Virus record (IMG/VR): IMGVR_UViG_3300033153_014453
Coordinates: 1-59,721 of that record
Reading direction: 5' to 3' (one strand)
Length of the DNA: 59,721 bases
Origin: a virus
Both the position numbers and the translations under genes were made by a program. Shown one piece after another: positions 1 through 7,759 of the stretch. The number at the start of each line of letters is the position of its first letter. Positions within the stretch are counted from its first letter, which is position 1. The notes beneath the pieces were generated by a model. That model saw only the letters and a program-made list of their open reading frames with translations. It was not told the DNA's origin and did no database searches.

Positions 1-240
<240 letters not shown>

Positions 241-263
241 TTTTGTTCTCCTTTTGGCACTTC

Positions 264-698
264 TTATGATTTAACCCGAACCATTCGGGCATAAAAATGT
301 TTCCCTATTAATAATTCGATTGGATAAAAAGGACGATTTCGATGCAATACTCCTACTTCGAGTTTAAAGTTATTTTCATCAAACCATTTGAGCCATTCAT
401 ATAATTGAGCTTCAGCTTTTTCTCCACGGCCAAGAACGGCAACACAAGGATGTTTGTGATAGGCATCCGGTGGTATCCAAACATCTCCATTCTTATCCAA
501 TCGATCCCATGTTTCTTCATCATACCATTCATAATCAGGGTAACATCCATTATATGCAATTACTCCTACACATTCTCGCCCAAATCCAACTTCTCCATTA
601 AGTTCTAAGCGAAGGTTATTTTTATTACACCAATCTATCATCCATTTGATTTTTTCTTCGTGATCCATATCTCTCCCAGATCGCTTCTCGGTGTTCAT
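264..698 (-). CDS. Hypothetical protein, 144 aa
   Basis: Soluble, Trp- and acidic-rich protein with no recognised motif. Two repeated-looking elements (WMIDWCNKNNLRLELNGEVG and LKWFDENNFKLEVGV) suggest an internal duplication of an about 20-residue helix-strand unit. ATG at 668 has a better ribosome site (GGGAG, 4 bases away) and would give 134 residues. It sits in the leftward operon of small genes. Confidence 0.7.
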   Translation of the reverse strand: MNTEKRSGRDMDHEEKIKWMIDWCNKNNLRLELNGEVGFGRECVGVIAYNGCYPDYEWYDEETWDRLDKNGDVWIPPDAYHKHPCVAVLGRGEKAEAQLYEWLKWFDENNFKLEVGVLHRNRPFYPIELLIGKHFYARMVRVKS

Positions 699-721
699 TC
701 CCTATTCCTCATATTTTTTGT

Positions 722-973
722 TTAAAACCTCAAATCAGGGTAATCTTTCATTCCATTTTCGAACCATCTTTTCCATTCTTTAGCCCAATCAGGGCGATAT
801 TCAGAAGGATGAAGTAAAACCATTTCCGGGTTCTCGTCATAACAATTGAAGATAGGACATCTATAACATAGACCACCTTGGAAGGGAGGTTCTTTTTTGC
901 CTGGGCAATCTTTTGGGCATTTAGTAGGAAATTCTTCTCCGCCGATTATTATGGTTTCTTTTTTAGATCTCAT
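722..973 (-). CDS. Cys-rich small protein, 83 aa
   Basis: Contains CPKDC, then CYRCP and FNC, a five-Cys cluster typical of short phage proteins with a structural metal site. Function unknown. Its 3' end is near 698 and its start overlaps the end of the upstream gene by 11 bases, so the two are probably translationally coupled. A short remnant resembling its N-terminus (ETIIIGGE) recurs at 5149-5178. Confidence 0.75.
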   Translation of the reverse strand: MRSKKETIIIGGEEFPTKCPKDCPGKKEPPFQGGLCYRCPIFNCYDENPEMVLLHPSEYRPDWAKEWKRWFENGMKDYPDLRF

Positions 974-1307
974 CTTGTAGCCTCTTCATAACACTTATTA
1001 CTTTCTTGCCCTCTAACGGTGAAGGCAACTTATTATATCTCTCCCAAAATTCTTTTTGTTCTGTTTCATTCATCGGTTCAATATCGAATTCTCCTATGTG
1101 GGTTTTATCTTTATCATATTTATCGTCCCAAAAACGTGGATCCGTGCATTTTTTCATGAGATATGGTTTTAATGCTTTAAGAGCATTAGGGATCATGTGA
1201 GTCATTATGCCTTTTATTCCTACCAAGTATTCAATGTCTAGGTAAACATGAGACATATCTGTGTGAAGAATTCCAGTTGTGAGATTGCGTAATCTTTGAA
1301 TGTCCAT
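963..1307 (-). CDS. Hypothetical phage protein, DUF7736-like pattern
   Basis: The N-terminal half has LTTGILHT followed by a Tyr-rich segment, a Gly, THMIPNALKAL and KPYL. This matches my recollection of a widespread phage family of unknown function (TTG...THQLP-type, DUF7736). The C-terminal half is charged and continues to residue 114. The family assignment is from memory of the pattern and needs a profile search. It overlaps the downstream Cys-rich gene by 11 bases. Confidence 0.65.
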   Translation of the reverse strand: MDIQRLRNLTTGILHTDMSHVYLDIEYLVGIKGIMTHMIPNALKALKPYLMKKCTDPRFWDDKYDKDKTHIGEFDIEPMNETEQKEFWERYNKLPSPLEGKKVISVMKRLQDEI

Positions 1308-1412
1308 TTTGGTTTCCTTCTTTTTTATCTAAGATTATTGTAATGCCTACGAAGCGTTATTAATTGTTTCTTTTTCTTTATTTATCACTTTCCCCTTATT
1401 TTTATTTAGGAA

Positions 1413-1796
1413 CTAAACAATATATTCCTCAAGTATTATCACATTTTCCATACTTTTTTCTAATCCTTCTTCCCAACCCTCCCATTTTTCTGCCCATTCT
1501 TTTAATGCAAAGTGGATTTCTGCTATTATTCTTTTTGCTTCTGGTTCTGAGGGTGTTTTGGTTATTACTATTCTGTTATCTTTTTCGCTTTCCATTCCTT
1601 GTAGGTATATGCTTTTATCTTCATAAGACAACCACGGGCCAATTGTGCTATATATACTCCACCCGTTTGAGGCTAGGAATTGTTTATACCCACTGTATTC
1701 ATTGTTACGTCTAAATCTTTCATCCATTTCTAGGATTTTAAACAGGATACGGTTGTTGTAGTTAACTAAATGATAACGTAATTTTGGAGTTTTCAT
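1413..1796 (-). CDS. Hypothetical protein, 127 aa
   Basis: Soluble protein rich in aromatic and charged residues. The C-terminal half is an amphipathic helix rich in Glu and Trp (FALKEWAEKWEGWEEGL). No known motif. The start follows a TAAGGATTTATAAA leader in the leftward operon. Function unknown. Confidence 0.7.
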   Translation of the reverse strand: MKTPKLRYHLVNYNNRILFKILEMDERFRRNNEYSGYKQFLASNGWSIYSTIGPWLSYEDKSIYLQGMESEKDNRIVITKTPSEPEAKRIIAEIHFALKEWAEKWEGWEEGLEKSMENVIILEEYIV

Positions 1797-1819
1797 TTTA
1801 TAAATCCTTAAAGAGTAAT

Positions 1820-2071
1820 TTACTTTATTTTAAAATCTCTCCAAAGTTTCTCAAGTTTAGATACTAGTTCACTTGGAATATAACCATGACCATAACCATC
1901 TTGGGTAAAATAATGACATAAAGTAGGCTGTTCATTTTCGTCGTTTATCATATAAACAATATTTCCATGGTATTCCTTTTTGTATTTTCCTGTTTTTGGA
2001 TCGGGGTCTAGGTTTATTCCGTCTAGTGAACAGATTAATTTTAGTACCTTTAAATCTTTTATAAAATTCAT
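1820..2071 (-). CDS. Hypothetical protein, 83 aa
   Basis: Short soluble protein containing a Gly/Tyr-rich centre (FTQDGYGHGYIPSEL) between two helices. It starts 8 bases after the exonuclease gene stops, behind a GGAGGATTAG ribosome site, so it is likely co-translated with it. No family recognised. Confidence 0.7.
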   Translation of the reverse strand: MNFIKDLKVLKLICSLDGINLDPDPKTGKYKKEYHGNIVYMINDENEQPTLCHYFTQDGYGHGYIPSELVSKLEKLWRDFKIK

Positions 2072-2079
2072 TTCTAATT

Positions 2080-2979
2080 CTAATCCTCCATAAAAGGATC
2101 CCAGGATTTTACTTCATAAAGTGTGTTTCTTAAATCTTCTACTAATTGCTCATTATTAGCAGTACACAAAGGCATATAAGAGCAATCTTTAAAATAAGCT
2201 CTACAATTCCAATCCTTGCGCCAAAAGGAGTTTTTTCTACAAGAGTTTATTTGATTTATTATATCTATGGTAGATTTTTTCCATTCATTAAGAGCAAAAG
2301 TAGGATAGCTTCCTTGAAGTTTTATTAAATGCTTCCCAGGATCAAAACGTTTGCTTATGCCTAGGATGTCTAGGGATACTTTTATTTTATCTAATGTCCT
2401 TCCAGTAAAGGCTTGGATTAAGAAAGTATAACCCATAAGTTGAGGATTAGGGTTTATTGTGAAGTTATTAACATATTGAGAAGTTTTGTGGTCTGTGATT
2501 ATTATGTAATCATTGTTTTCAGTTACTAGGTCTATTTTTCCTGCAAAGAAAACTCCAGGTGCGAGTTCTTCCATTAAAGGGAGTTCTACATAAGAAATTT
2601 TTTCATTTAAAGTATGATATTTGTCAAAATAAGCAGTTAAAAGAGAAGAACCGAAGATTAAAGTATAGATAGGATTTTTGTTCCTATCAGTTGGCTGTTC
2701 TTCAAAAGGAGCAAAGTTAGATTGGAATATTTGTATTGATTTTTCATTTTTGTTAGGATCATTTGAAGAATACCAAAATTCTAATGCTTTATGAATTGCT
2801 CGACCGAATTCTAGTTTGTAGGTTTCTTCGCTTTTTCTTGTTAAGCCTAGTTCATGGCGGTTGTAGTAATAAAACTGACATCTTCTGAAGTTGTTAAGCA
2901 TTGAGTTATCATAGACGTAGATGTTTTGTTCACGAAGCTTTTTGAGAACTTCTTTTTTTGAGGCTTTTTCTAAGAGCAT
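2080..2979 (-). CDS. PD-(D/E)XK exonuclease, RecB/Cas4-like with Fe-S cysteines
   Basis: A 299-residue nuclease of the RecB/Cas4 class, expected to resect DNA ends with Mg2+. Visible are the helix FGRAIHKALEFWY (His63), the catalytic pattern AGKIDLV (Asp150) and ITDHKTS (Asp163, Lys165). Four cysteines, Cys34, Cys259, Cys266 and Cys272, are spaced as in Cas4/AddB proteins that hold a 4Fe-4S cluster. With the Sak4-like ATPase and DUF669-like SSB elsewhere in the leftward block it makes a plausible phage recombination set. There are no cas1/cas2 neighbours, so a CRISPR role is not supported. Confidence 0.88.
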   Translation of the reverse strand: MLLEKASKKEVLKKLREQNIYVYDNSMLNNFRRCQFYYYNRHELGLTRKSEETYKLEFGRAIHKALEFWYSSNDPNKNEKSIQIFQSNFAPFEEQPTDRNKNPIYTLIFGSSLLTAYFDKYHTLNEKISYVELPLMEELAPGVFFAGKIDLVTENNDYIIITDHKTSQYVNNFTINPNPQLMGYTFLIQAFTGRTLDKIKVSLDILGISKRFDPGKHLIKLQGSYPTFALNEWKKSTIDIINQINSCRKNSFWRKDWNCRAYFKDCSYMPLCTANNEQLVEDLRNTLYEVKSWDPFMED

Positions 2980-3007
2980 TTAGATACCTTTCTAAGTTTA
3001 AGTTTAA

Positions 3008-3859
3008 TTATATTTTAAAAGGAAGCTCTTCACATTGAAAACCAGCAGCTCCTTTATGACCTCCACCGCCGAAAGATTTAGCTATTTTACCACAATCTAT
3101 GTTTTCTTTTGTAGAATACAAAGAAACAGTCCATTTGTTAGCTGGAAGTCTTAAGCGAACAAAAGTAATCATAAGATCGTGCTTTTCCGGATCGTAAACT
3201 GAATTGAAGAGTTTAGAATTAGCAAGACCTTTATTTGCACAAATTGCTTTTAGACCATTTAATTCTGTTTCAAAAGCGTAACGGTTACAGAATTTTTCAT
3301 TTTGTGTTTCTTCGTACTCTATGAGTAATTTACCATTTTTCATTATTTTATTATAAAGTGTTGGATTATTGTCAAATAAATCATGCCATAACGCTTGGTT
3401 ATCAGGAAGCGTATTTTTAATGTTCCTCATTCCGTATTGAAAGGGAAGTACATAAGGACTACTATGATCCCAAACATCATATCTTCCAAGCAGATAAATT
3501 ACATCTGGTGTTAAGGCATATTTGCTATGAACATATTCCCAGGTAAGTTCACATCCAGCTTTGTCTATAGCAAGTAGTTGGCCACCAGAAGCCAAAAAAC
3601 CTCTTTTATGTGCTTCATCTAAAGCTGTTTTATGATGGTCAATCCAATGTAGTTTACATATGTTATTAAGTTTTTCCATATCTTCAAATGGTTGTAAAGT
3701 AAAATCAACCATGAAAACTTTTTCATCCTTTACAATTCTATTCCATGGAAATTTATCTCCATAATTAATTCCGAACATTTCACAATCTGGATATGCGTGT
3801 TTTATAATAGCTCCTGAACAGTGACCATCAAGATCTGCTGAATGATAGAAGCATTTCAT
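3008..3859 (-). CDS. DHH/DHHA1 phosphoesterase (NrnA/NrnB-like)
   Basis: The 283-residue protein has the full DHH layout: HSADLDG (His6, Asp9, Asp11), VDFT (Asp52), WIDHHKT (Asp74-His75-His76), a further Asp in GRYDVWDH, and a C-terminal DHHA1 signature FGGGGHKGAAGF near residue 263. Such enzymes are Mn2+ phosphodiesterases acting on short RNAs, pAp or cyclic dinucleotide products. No fused DHHA2 or RecJ DNA-binding domain is present, so nanoRNA or linear dinucleotide is the likelier substrate. It overlaps the upstream gene by 4 bases (ATGA type). Confidence 0.9.
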   Translation of the reverse strand: MKCFYHSADLDGHCSGAIIKHAYPDCEMFGINYGDKFPWNRIVKDEKVFMVDFTLQPFEDMEKLNNICKLHWIDHHKTALDEAHKRGFLASGGQLLAIDKAGCELTWEYVHSKYALTPDVIYLLGRYDVWDHSSPYVLPFQYGMRNIKNTLPDNQALWHDLFDNNPTLYNKIMKNGKLLIEYEETQNEKFCNRYAFETELNGLKAICANKGLANSKLFNSVYDPEKHDLMITFVRLRLPANKWTVSLYSTKENIDCGKIAKSFGGGGHKGAAGFQCEELPFKI

Positions 3860-4260
3860 TTTTTATTCTCCCTTCTGTTGTTTTCTGACTTTGGACGTTC
3901 GTCTATTAGATTCTTTGGATCTATTGAGATGATTCCATTACATAAGTAAAGATCGTATGAAATAATAATTGGTTCTACTGGTGTTTCATTAATATATTTA
4001 ATCTTTTCCGGTTCTATGTAAAAATTAGGACACCAATCTCCGCAAGGAGCAAGAGAATAAAATGGAGAGGTATAAACAACGGAATAAGTATAAGTATGGG
4101 GATCTTGAACATAAACATGGGAATAATCCTGGTTTTGACACTCGAAATAGTCCCCACAGTAAAGATTTGTTATTTTTATTCCCTGCTTACATAATTGAAG
4201 TTTGAATTTCCCCGCCCGCTCTATGTGAAGAAAGCCATTTTTATCTATTTTTATTTTCAT
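3856..4260 (-). CDS. Hypothetical protein, tandem paralogue A
   Basis: 134 residues, starting MKIKIDKNGFLHIERAGKFK. The same opening recurs in the gene directly upstream (4266-4580), and both share a CGDWCP motif in the middle and LIDER near the C-terminus. A tandem duplication is therefore visible. The Cys pair in CGDWC may bind metal or form a disulfide. Function unknown. Confidence 0.75.
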   Translation of the reverse strand: MKIKIDKNGFLHIERAGKFKLQLCKQGIKITNLYCGDYFECQNQDYSHVYVQDPHTYTYSVVYTSPFYSLAPCGDWCPNFYIEPEKIKYINETPVEPIIISYDLYLCNGIISIDPKNLIDERPKSENNRRENKK

Positions 4261-4265
4261 TTTAA

Positions 4266-4580
4266 TTATCCTTCTAAACGTTCATCTATAAGTTCTTCGG
4301 GCTTAAGAATATACAAAATGTTGCATATATTTACTATGATACAATCATCTTCAGTTTTATTTGGCTCTATAAAACTAGGACACCAATCTCCGCATTGTTT
4401 AAAGTCAAATGATAGCACAAGTGTAGAATCTGATGGTTGTGTTGAGTTATTAGTTGCTGAATAAAAAACTTTACCCAGTGGATTTATAGCATTTATTATT
4501 CCATTTTTACAAAATTGAGCTTTAAACTTCCCTGCTCGTTCTATAAAAAGAAAGCCATTTTTATCTATTTTTATTTTCAT
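4266..4580 (-). CDS. Hypothetical protein, tandem paralogue B
   Basis: 104-residue paralogue of the adjacent gene, with MKIKIDKNGFLFIERAGKFK at the start, CGDWCPS in the middle and ELIDER near the end. It is shorter in the central loop. Its start lies 20 bases inside the end of the SPOUT methyltransferase gene, so translation is probably coupled. Function unknown. Confidence 0.75.
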   Translation of the reverse strand: MKIKIDKNGFLFIERAGKFKAQFCKNGIINAINPLGKVFYSATNNSTQPSDSTLVLSFDFKQCGDWCPSFIEPNKTEDDCIIVNICNILYILKPEELIDERLEG

Positions 4581-4998
4581 TTTTTACCATCCTATCATAA
4601 AGCACAACATTAACGGTAGCGGCTAAGTTCATGCACCCATTAGTGGGAATATAAACAATATCCCTACACCAGGGCAAAATCCTGTTTCCTAAGGTTGCAT
4701 CTTCAGCCCCGAATACATAAAAAGCTCTTTTGGGGTGCTCATATTCGGGCAGCGGGATACCTTCATCAATTAATTCAATAGCGACGGGAACACAATCATA
4801 GGGCAAAACCGAATGGAGGTCATCAACACGCAAGAAAGGAATACGTTGATAGTGTTTCATTGCATCAGTAAGGGTCCATCCGATACGTCTACCACTAATT
4901 ACTAACATTGCAGCATTGAAAACACCAACCGCTCGCATTGCTGCGCCAACGTTGTTTTTATTTTTTGGATTGTCTAATGCTATTATTGCGTAGCCCAT
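4561..4998 (-). CDS. SPOUT-fold RNA 2'-O-methyltransferase (SpoU/TrmH family)
   Basis: 145 residues, the size of a minimal TrmH/TrmL-type catalytic domain without an extra RNA-binding domain. Motif 1 is NPKNKNNVGAAMRA (residues 10-23), motif 2 is FYVFGAED (93-100) and motif 3 is IPTNGCMNLAATVNVVLYD (117-135), which forms the SAM-binding knot in this family. It would methylate a ribose in tRNA or rRNA. The motif 3 residue usually Ser before Leu-Asn is replaced by MNL here, so activity is not certain. TrmL-like wobble methylation is one option. Confidence 0.88.
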   Translation of the reverse strand: MGYAIIALDNPKNKNNVGAAMRAVGVFNAAMLVISGRRIGWTLTDAMKHYQRIPFLRVDDLHSVLPYDCVPVAIELIDEGIPLPEYEHPKRAFYVFGAEDATLGNRILPWCRDIVYIPTNGCMNLAATVNVVLYDRMVKNENKNR

Positions 4999-5033
4999 TT
5001 TGAATCTTAGTTAATGATTATCATTTAGATATT

Positions 5034-5159
5034 TTATTTTTGTTTTTCATTTTTCTTGATCCATCTTCCTTTCTTATCTCTTGGCCAGTTTTTTCTTTCA
5101 TCTTTCATTATTTTGTATAGATATTCTTTATATCCATTTAGCTGAAAATTATTCTCCAC
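5034..5159 (-). CDS. Possible 41-aa small gene (GTG start) or 24-aa gene from ATG 5108
   Basis: The 206-base gap between two genes holds an open frame that ends at 5034. From ATG 5108 it encodes MKDERKNWPRDKKGRWIKKN and a short basic tail. The RD-KKGRWIK pattern is common in short phage proteins and NUMOD-like modules. Extension to a GTG at 5159 would give 41 residues. There is no strong ribosome site, so this could be a gene remnant. Confidence 0.35.
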   Translation of the reverse strand: MENNFQLNGYKEYLYKIMKDERKNWPRDKKGRWIKKNEKQK

Positions 5160-5178
5160 CAATTATTATAGTTTCCAT
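5149..5178 (-). pseudogene. Remnant of the Cys-rich gene N-terminus
   Basis: ATG at 5178 opens METIIIGGE and then stops. The same ETIIIGGEE string begins the mature gene at 722-973 (MRSKKETIIIGGEE). The match is short but also visible in the DNA (TCTCCRCCRATTATTATRG). It looks like a broken duplicate. Confidence 0.4.
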
Positions 5179-5205
5179 TTTAATTCCCTTTCCTTCTGAA
5201 GAAAG

Positions 5206-5475
5206 TTAATACTCCAACATCTCCCTTGCCCTTTTCTTCACGGTTCGCAGTTGGTAAACCGTGCAAGGACAAGATTCAAGTTTTTTAGATCTCGGGAACC
5301 ATGAAAAACAAACATTGCATTGGACACTCGCCCCGAATCCAAGGCTTGTATTTAAAGGACATTTACGACGCTGGATCTCTGGCGGTTGTTTGAGCCACTT
5401 TTTTACTGCTCTTTTTTCTCCTTCACTGAGCCCAACTTTATCCAAGCCCAATGTCTTCAAAGTTCTCCGTCCCAT
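5206..5475 (-). CDS. Cys-containing hypothetical protein, 89 aa
   Basis: Basic protein with KCPLN, CNVC and CPC cysteines (residues 39-72), probably one zinc site, preceded by a Lys/Arg helix. The codon use is more GC-rich than in its neighbours, with cgg/cgc-type codons. No family recognised. Confidence 0.65.
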   Translation of the reverse strand: MGRRTLKTLGLDKVGLSEGEKRAVKKWLKQPPEIQRRKCPLNTSLGFGASVQCNVCFSWFPRSKKLESCPCTVYQLRTVKKRAREMLEY

Positions 5476-5548
5476 TTGAGGGCCTCTATGTTATTTTCAT
5501 TTTTTAACTCCTAGATTATTCTAAGGTTATTCTAAAACCTCTTATAAT

Positions 5549-5743
5549 CTAAGCCAACGAGACCATAAATAATCCATTACGCATCCACCACCAAGAGTAA
5601 AGATCCCACCAAAATACTCCCTGATACCATTTTCCACCTATTAAACAAGTATCCTTTTCGCACCAACCGAGATGTATTAATTGAATCTCGAAAGTGGAAG
5701 GATGCTCTCCTTCGGTTTTCATCTCGAATGGAATAATTTTCAT
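5549..5743 (-). CDS. Trp-rich hypothetical protein, 64 aa
   Basis: Contains seven tryptophans, six of them in residues 39-53 (KWYQGVFWWDLYSWWWM), and two cysteines. The start has an AGGAGAACTAGC leader. It is not long or hydrophobic enough to call a membrane protein with confidence. Function unknown. Confidence 0.6.
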   Translation of the reverse strand: MKIIPFEMKTEGEHPSTFEIQLIHLGWCEKDTCLIGGKWYQGVFWWDLYSWWWMRNGLFMVSLA

Positions 5744-5788
5744 GCTAGTTCTCCTAGTTATTATTATATTATATAGTTATTTACTACT

Positions 5789-6223
5789 TTAGCGCATAAC
5801 TCCTCGTTTTTCTCGTAAAAGTTCTAAAATAACTTTCCTCATAAGTTCTTTTTCTAAGGCTTTTTTCTTAGAAGAAGATCTTTTTTTCTTTTTAACATTT
5901 AAATGCTCGAAATCTGTTGTACGTTCTTTTTCTAAAGCCGCATCAAGAGAAGAAGAAGTTAAAGGATAAAGATTAATTAAATCCTCAGGAGTTTTTCCTG
6001 TAGGGATTACATGATTCTTTGGAGCAAGAAAAGAATTATCTTCATCTGAGTCTAGGAATTTTAGCTTGTAGTTATTGTTTATTTCTTCAATTACAAGAAC
6101 ACAATAACCTCTTTTTTCAGGTGGGTCTAGTAAAATGCCTAATTCTCCTTTTCTAGCAAAGCGTTTTATAGGAGAATAAAGCAAAGGATTGTAAGGTTTT
6201 AGTCTTGTTTTTGATTTTTGCAT
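5789..6223 (-). CDS. Hypothetical protein with basic C-terminus, 144 aa
   Basis: N-terminal half predicted beta-rich (RKGELGILLDPPEKRGYCVL, an SH3-like pattern). The C-terminal half is highly Lys/Ser/Arg-rich (NVKKKKRSSSKKKALEKE), consistent with nucleic-acid contact. No known family. It is spaced 13 bases from the membrane-protein gene upstream. Confidence 0.7.
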   Translation of the reverse strand: MQKSKTRLKPYNPLLYSPIKRFARKGELGILLDPPEKRGYCVLVIEEINNNYKLKFLDSDEDNSFLAPKNHVIPTGKTPEDLINLYPLTSSSLDAALEKERTTDFEHLNVKKKKRSSSKKKALEKELMRKVILELLREKRGVMR

Positions 6224-6236
6224 TTTAGTTAGGATT

Positions 6237-6437
6237 CTAATTAGGGTTAAAGAATTTTTCTATTAAGATATTTTTAATAATATGATAAGCAAGAAAAAGA
6301 AATAATCCAAGAGAAAAAAATTTGAGAAAAAGAATAAAATCAAGCTCGTGGTTTGTTAAAAGCATAATTAGTAAAGAAGCTAAAGCTATGTCTAAGATCC
6401 ATAGGCATTGAGATAGGAGCTTAAATAAGAGTTTCAT
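6237..6437 (-). CDS. Small membrane protein, two predicted TM segments
   Basis: 66 residues. Residues 5-27 and about 33-55 are hydrophobic (LSQCLWILDIALASLLIMLL and FILFLKFFSLGLFLFLAYHI). A short basic tail follows. Size and topology fit a small phage inner-membrane protein, but no lysis genes are nearby, so a holin role is not supported. It follows the non-coding 6438-6665 region. Confidence 0.65.
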   Translation of the reverse strand: MKLLFKLLSQCLWILDIALASLLIMLLTNHELDFILFLKFFSLGLFLFLAYHIIKNILIEKFFNPN

Positions 6438-6503
6438 TTATTGAGTTGTTCCTTTCATAGTAATTGATAATGTGTATGATAAGTTATTTCTTGTTAAAAT
6501 CCT

Positions 6504-6668
6504 TCTTAAGAACAAACCCCTTCCAGGCTATGGAATGCTTAGATAAGTATCTTAAAATAAGCACTAGGCCTTTCATCAAGAGTTTGTTCCAGGTGTCTCT
6601 CCAAGCGGGCGCTACTTATCATAGAGACTACCCAGGGGAGCAAAAAGTAGAAAACCAAGCAAGGTTTA
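6504..6668. ncRNA. Candidate structured RNA or regulatory RNA element
   Basis: This 228-base gap in a tightly packed gene region is more GC-rich than its surroundings and holds nested stems. GAACAAAC (6510-6517) pairs with 6582-6589 and encloses hairpin TTCCA/TGGAA (6521-6535) and hairpin GCTTA/TAAGC (6537-6562). A second domain pairs 6592-6600 with 6623-6632 (GGTGTCTCT with AGAGAC-T-ACC). A final AAACC/GGTTT hairpin lies at 6652-6666. The loop AGGCTA (6525-6530) can pair, with one bulge, with TAGGCCT (6565-6571), a possible pseudoknot. The strand is undecided. The family is not recognised. Confidence 0.5.
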
Positions 6669-7019
6669 AGATTTAGATCTTATTCTTATTTCTGGAATAT
6701 CTTTTGTTATTTCCATAACAGCAGTTTCTATTCCTTTTAACAAAAGCGTTGATAACACATTACTTATTGCTTGATACATTCTTTTTATGCTAGTTTTATT
6801 CAGAAGTTTTTCCATTTTTTCTATTTCTTCTGTTATATACTTAGGAATAGATACTTCTAAAAGGATCTTCTCTTGTTCATTAAGTTTAGAAGAGTTTTCT
6901 TTTGTTAATCTTAAAGCATCACTTACTATGAAAGCTAGGAAACTTATTTCTAAATTTTCAGTAGAGAAGTTTATATCTTTAAGCAAGGTTTTTGTATCTT
7001 TAGGAGTGATTTTTTTCAC
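6666..7019 (-). CDS. Helical hypothetical protein, 117 aa
   Basis: Predominantly alpha-helical, rich in Leu/Lys/Glu with alternating hydrophobics, no Cys or catalytic pattern. Starts 12 bases downstream of the 242-residue gene. Ends at the edge of the structured 6504-6668 region. Function unknown. Confidence 0.7.
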   Translation of the reverse strand: MKKITPKDTKTLLKDINFSTENLEISFLAFIVSDALRLTKENSSKLNEQEKILLEVSIPKYITEEIEKMEKLLNKTSIKRMYQAISNVLSTLLLKGIETAVMEITKDIPEIRIRSKS

Positions 7020-7030
7020 TGAGAGCTCCT

Positions 7031-7759
7031 TTAGGAAAAAGATAATTGTTTTATGAAATATTCTAAGTGATTTATTTTTTCTTTAAAAGGCTTAAGGTGC
7101 ATAGTTTCAGGAGAGGTTTTGAAGATTTTTACTACAGGCAAGAGTAAGTTTAGCTTATTTACTCCTGTTTGGGAGATTTTTAAATAAGCCCGAGTTGAGG
7201 TAAGGAAAGGAGTTAAGAGTAGTAAGAACTCATAACTTAGTTTAGAAATTAAATATTTAATTGTAGTATTTATCGGAGGATGGAAATTCATACAATTTCT
7301 ACAAAATAATGGATAAGTCATATAATTAAGACAATCTTTGTTTTTGTGAATATTAATAAGCTCGTCAAAAAATAAAGTTTTAAGATCTTCTAAAGATTTA
7401 CCTAAAAATGGCAAGGTGGAAGTTAAGTTTTTATTTAAGTTTTCTCTTTTTGGAAGTTTTATTATAAGATCATTTGCTTGATTCAAAAGGCCTGCTAAGT
7501 TTGTAAAGGTTTTTCTTTGTGTTTGAGCTATTTCTTCTAGTTCAATTAGAGTTAAATTATAACTAGGATCAAAGGATTTTTTCTTCATGCAATCATCAAG
7601 AATTGAGTACATAAAGCTAAAAACTATTTCAAGATATATTTTAGAAGTTTTATTAGCTCTTGCTTTTAGGATTTCTTCTTGAAGAGAGAGGTTAGATTTA
7701 AATACTTCTATGGTTTCTATTATTTCTTTTTGCTCTTTTTCCATTTTTTGTTCTTTCAT
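7031..7759 (-). CDS. Helical hypothetical protein, 242 aa
   Basis: Long alpha-helical protein; a Cys pair is seen in FCRNCMNFH (about residues 150-158), which might be half of a metal site. ATG at 7759 follows GAGGAAAAAA and was chosen over the internal ATG. It overlaps the acidic upstream gene by 62 bases in a different frame. No recognised family. Confidence 0.7.
   Translation of the reverse strand: MKEQKMEKEQKEIIETIEVFKSNLSLQEEILKARANKTSKIYLEIVFSFMYSILDDCMKKKSFDPSYNLTLIELEEIAQTQRKTFTNLAGLLNQANDLIIKLPKRENLNKNLTSTLPFLGKSLEDLKTLFFDELINIHKNKDCLNYMTYPLFCRNCMNFHPPINTTIKYLISKLSYEFLLLLTPFLTSTRAYLKISQTGVNKLNLLLPVVKIFKTSPETMHLKPFKEKINHLEYFIKQLSFS

Noticed and set aside
2080-2979. Cas4 as part of a CRISPR system
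   Set aside because: The nuclease has Cas4-like cysteines but there are no cas genes and no repeat-spacer array in the window.
6510-6632. Hammerhead or group I ribozyme
   Set aside because: I saw CUUGAUGA on the minus strand and GACUA on the plus strand, but the required GAAA and P7/P3 core segments are not in order.
6464-6676. 70-codon plus-strand frame in the gap 6438-6665
   Set aside because: It opposes its neighbours, has no ribosome site and overlaps the structured region. The stems give a better explanation.
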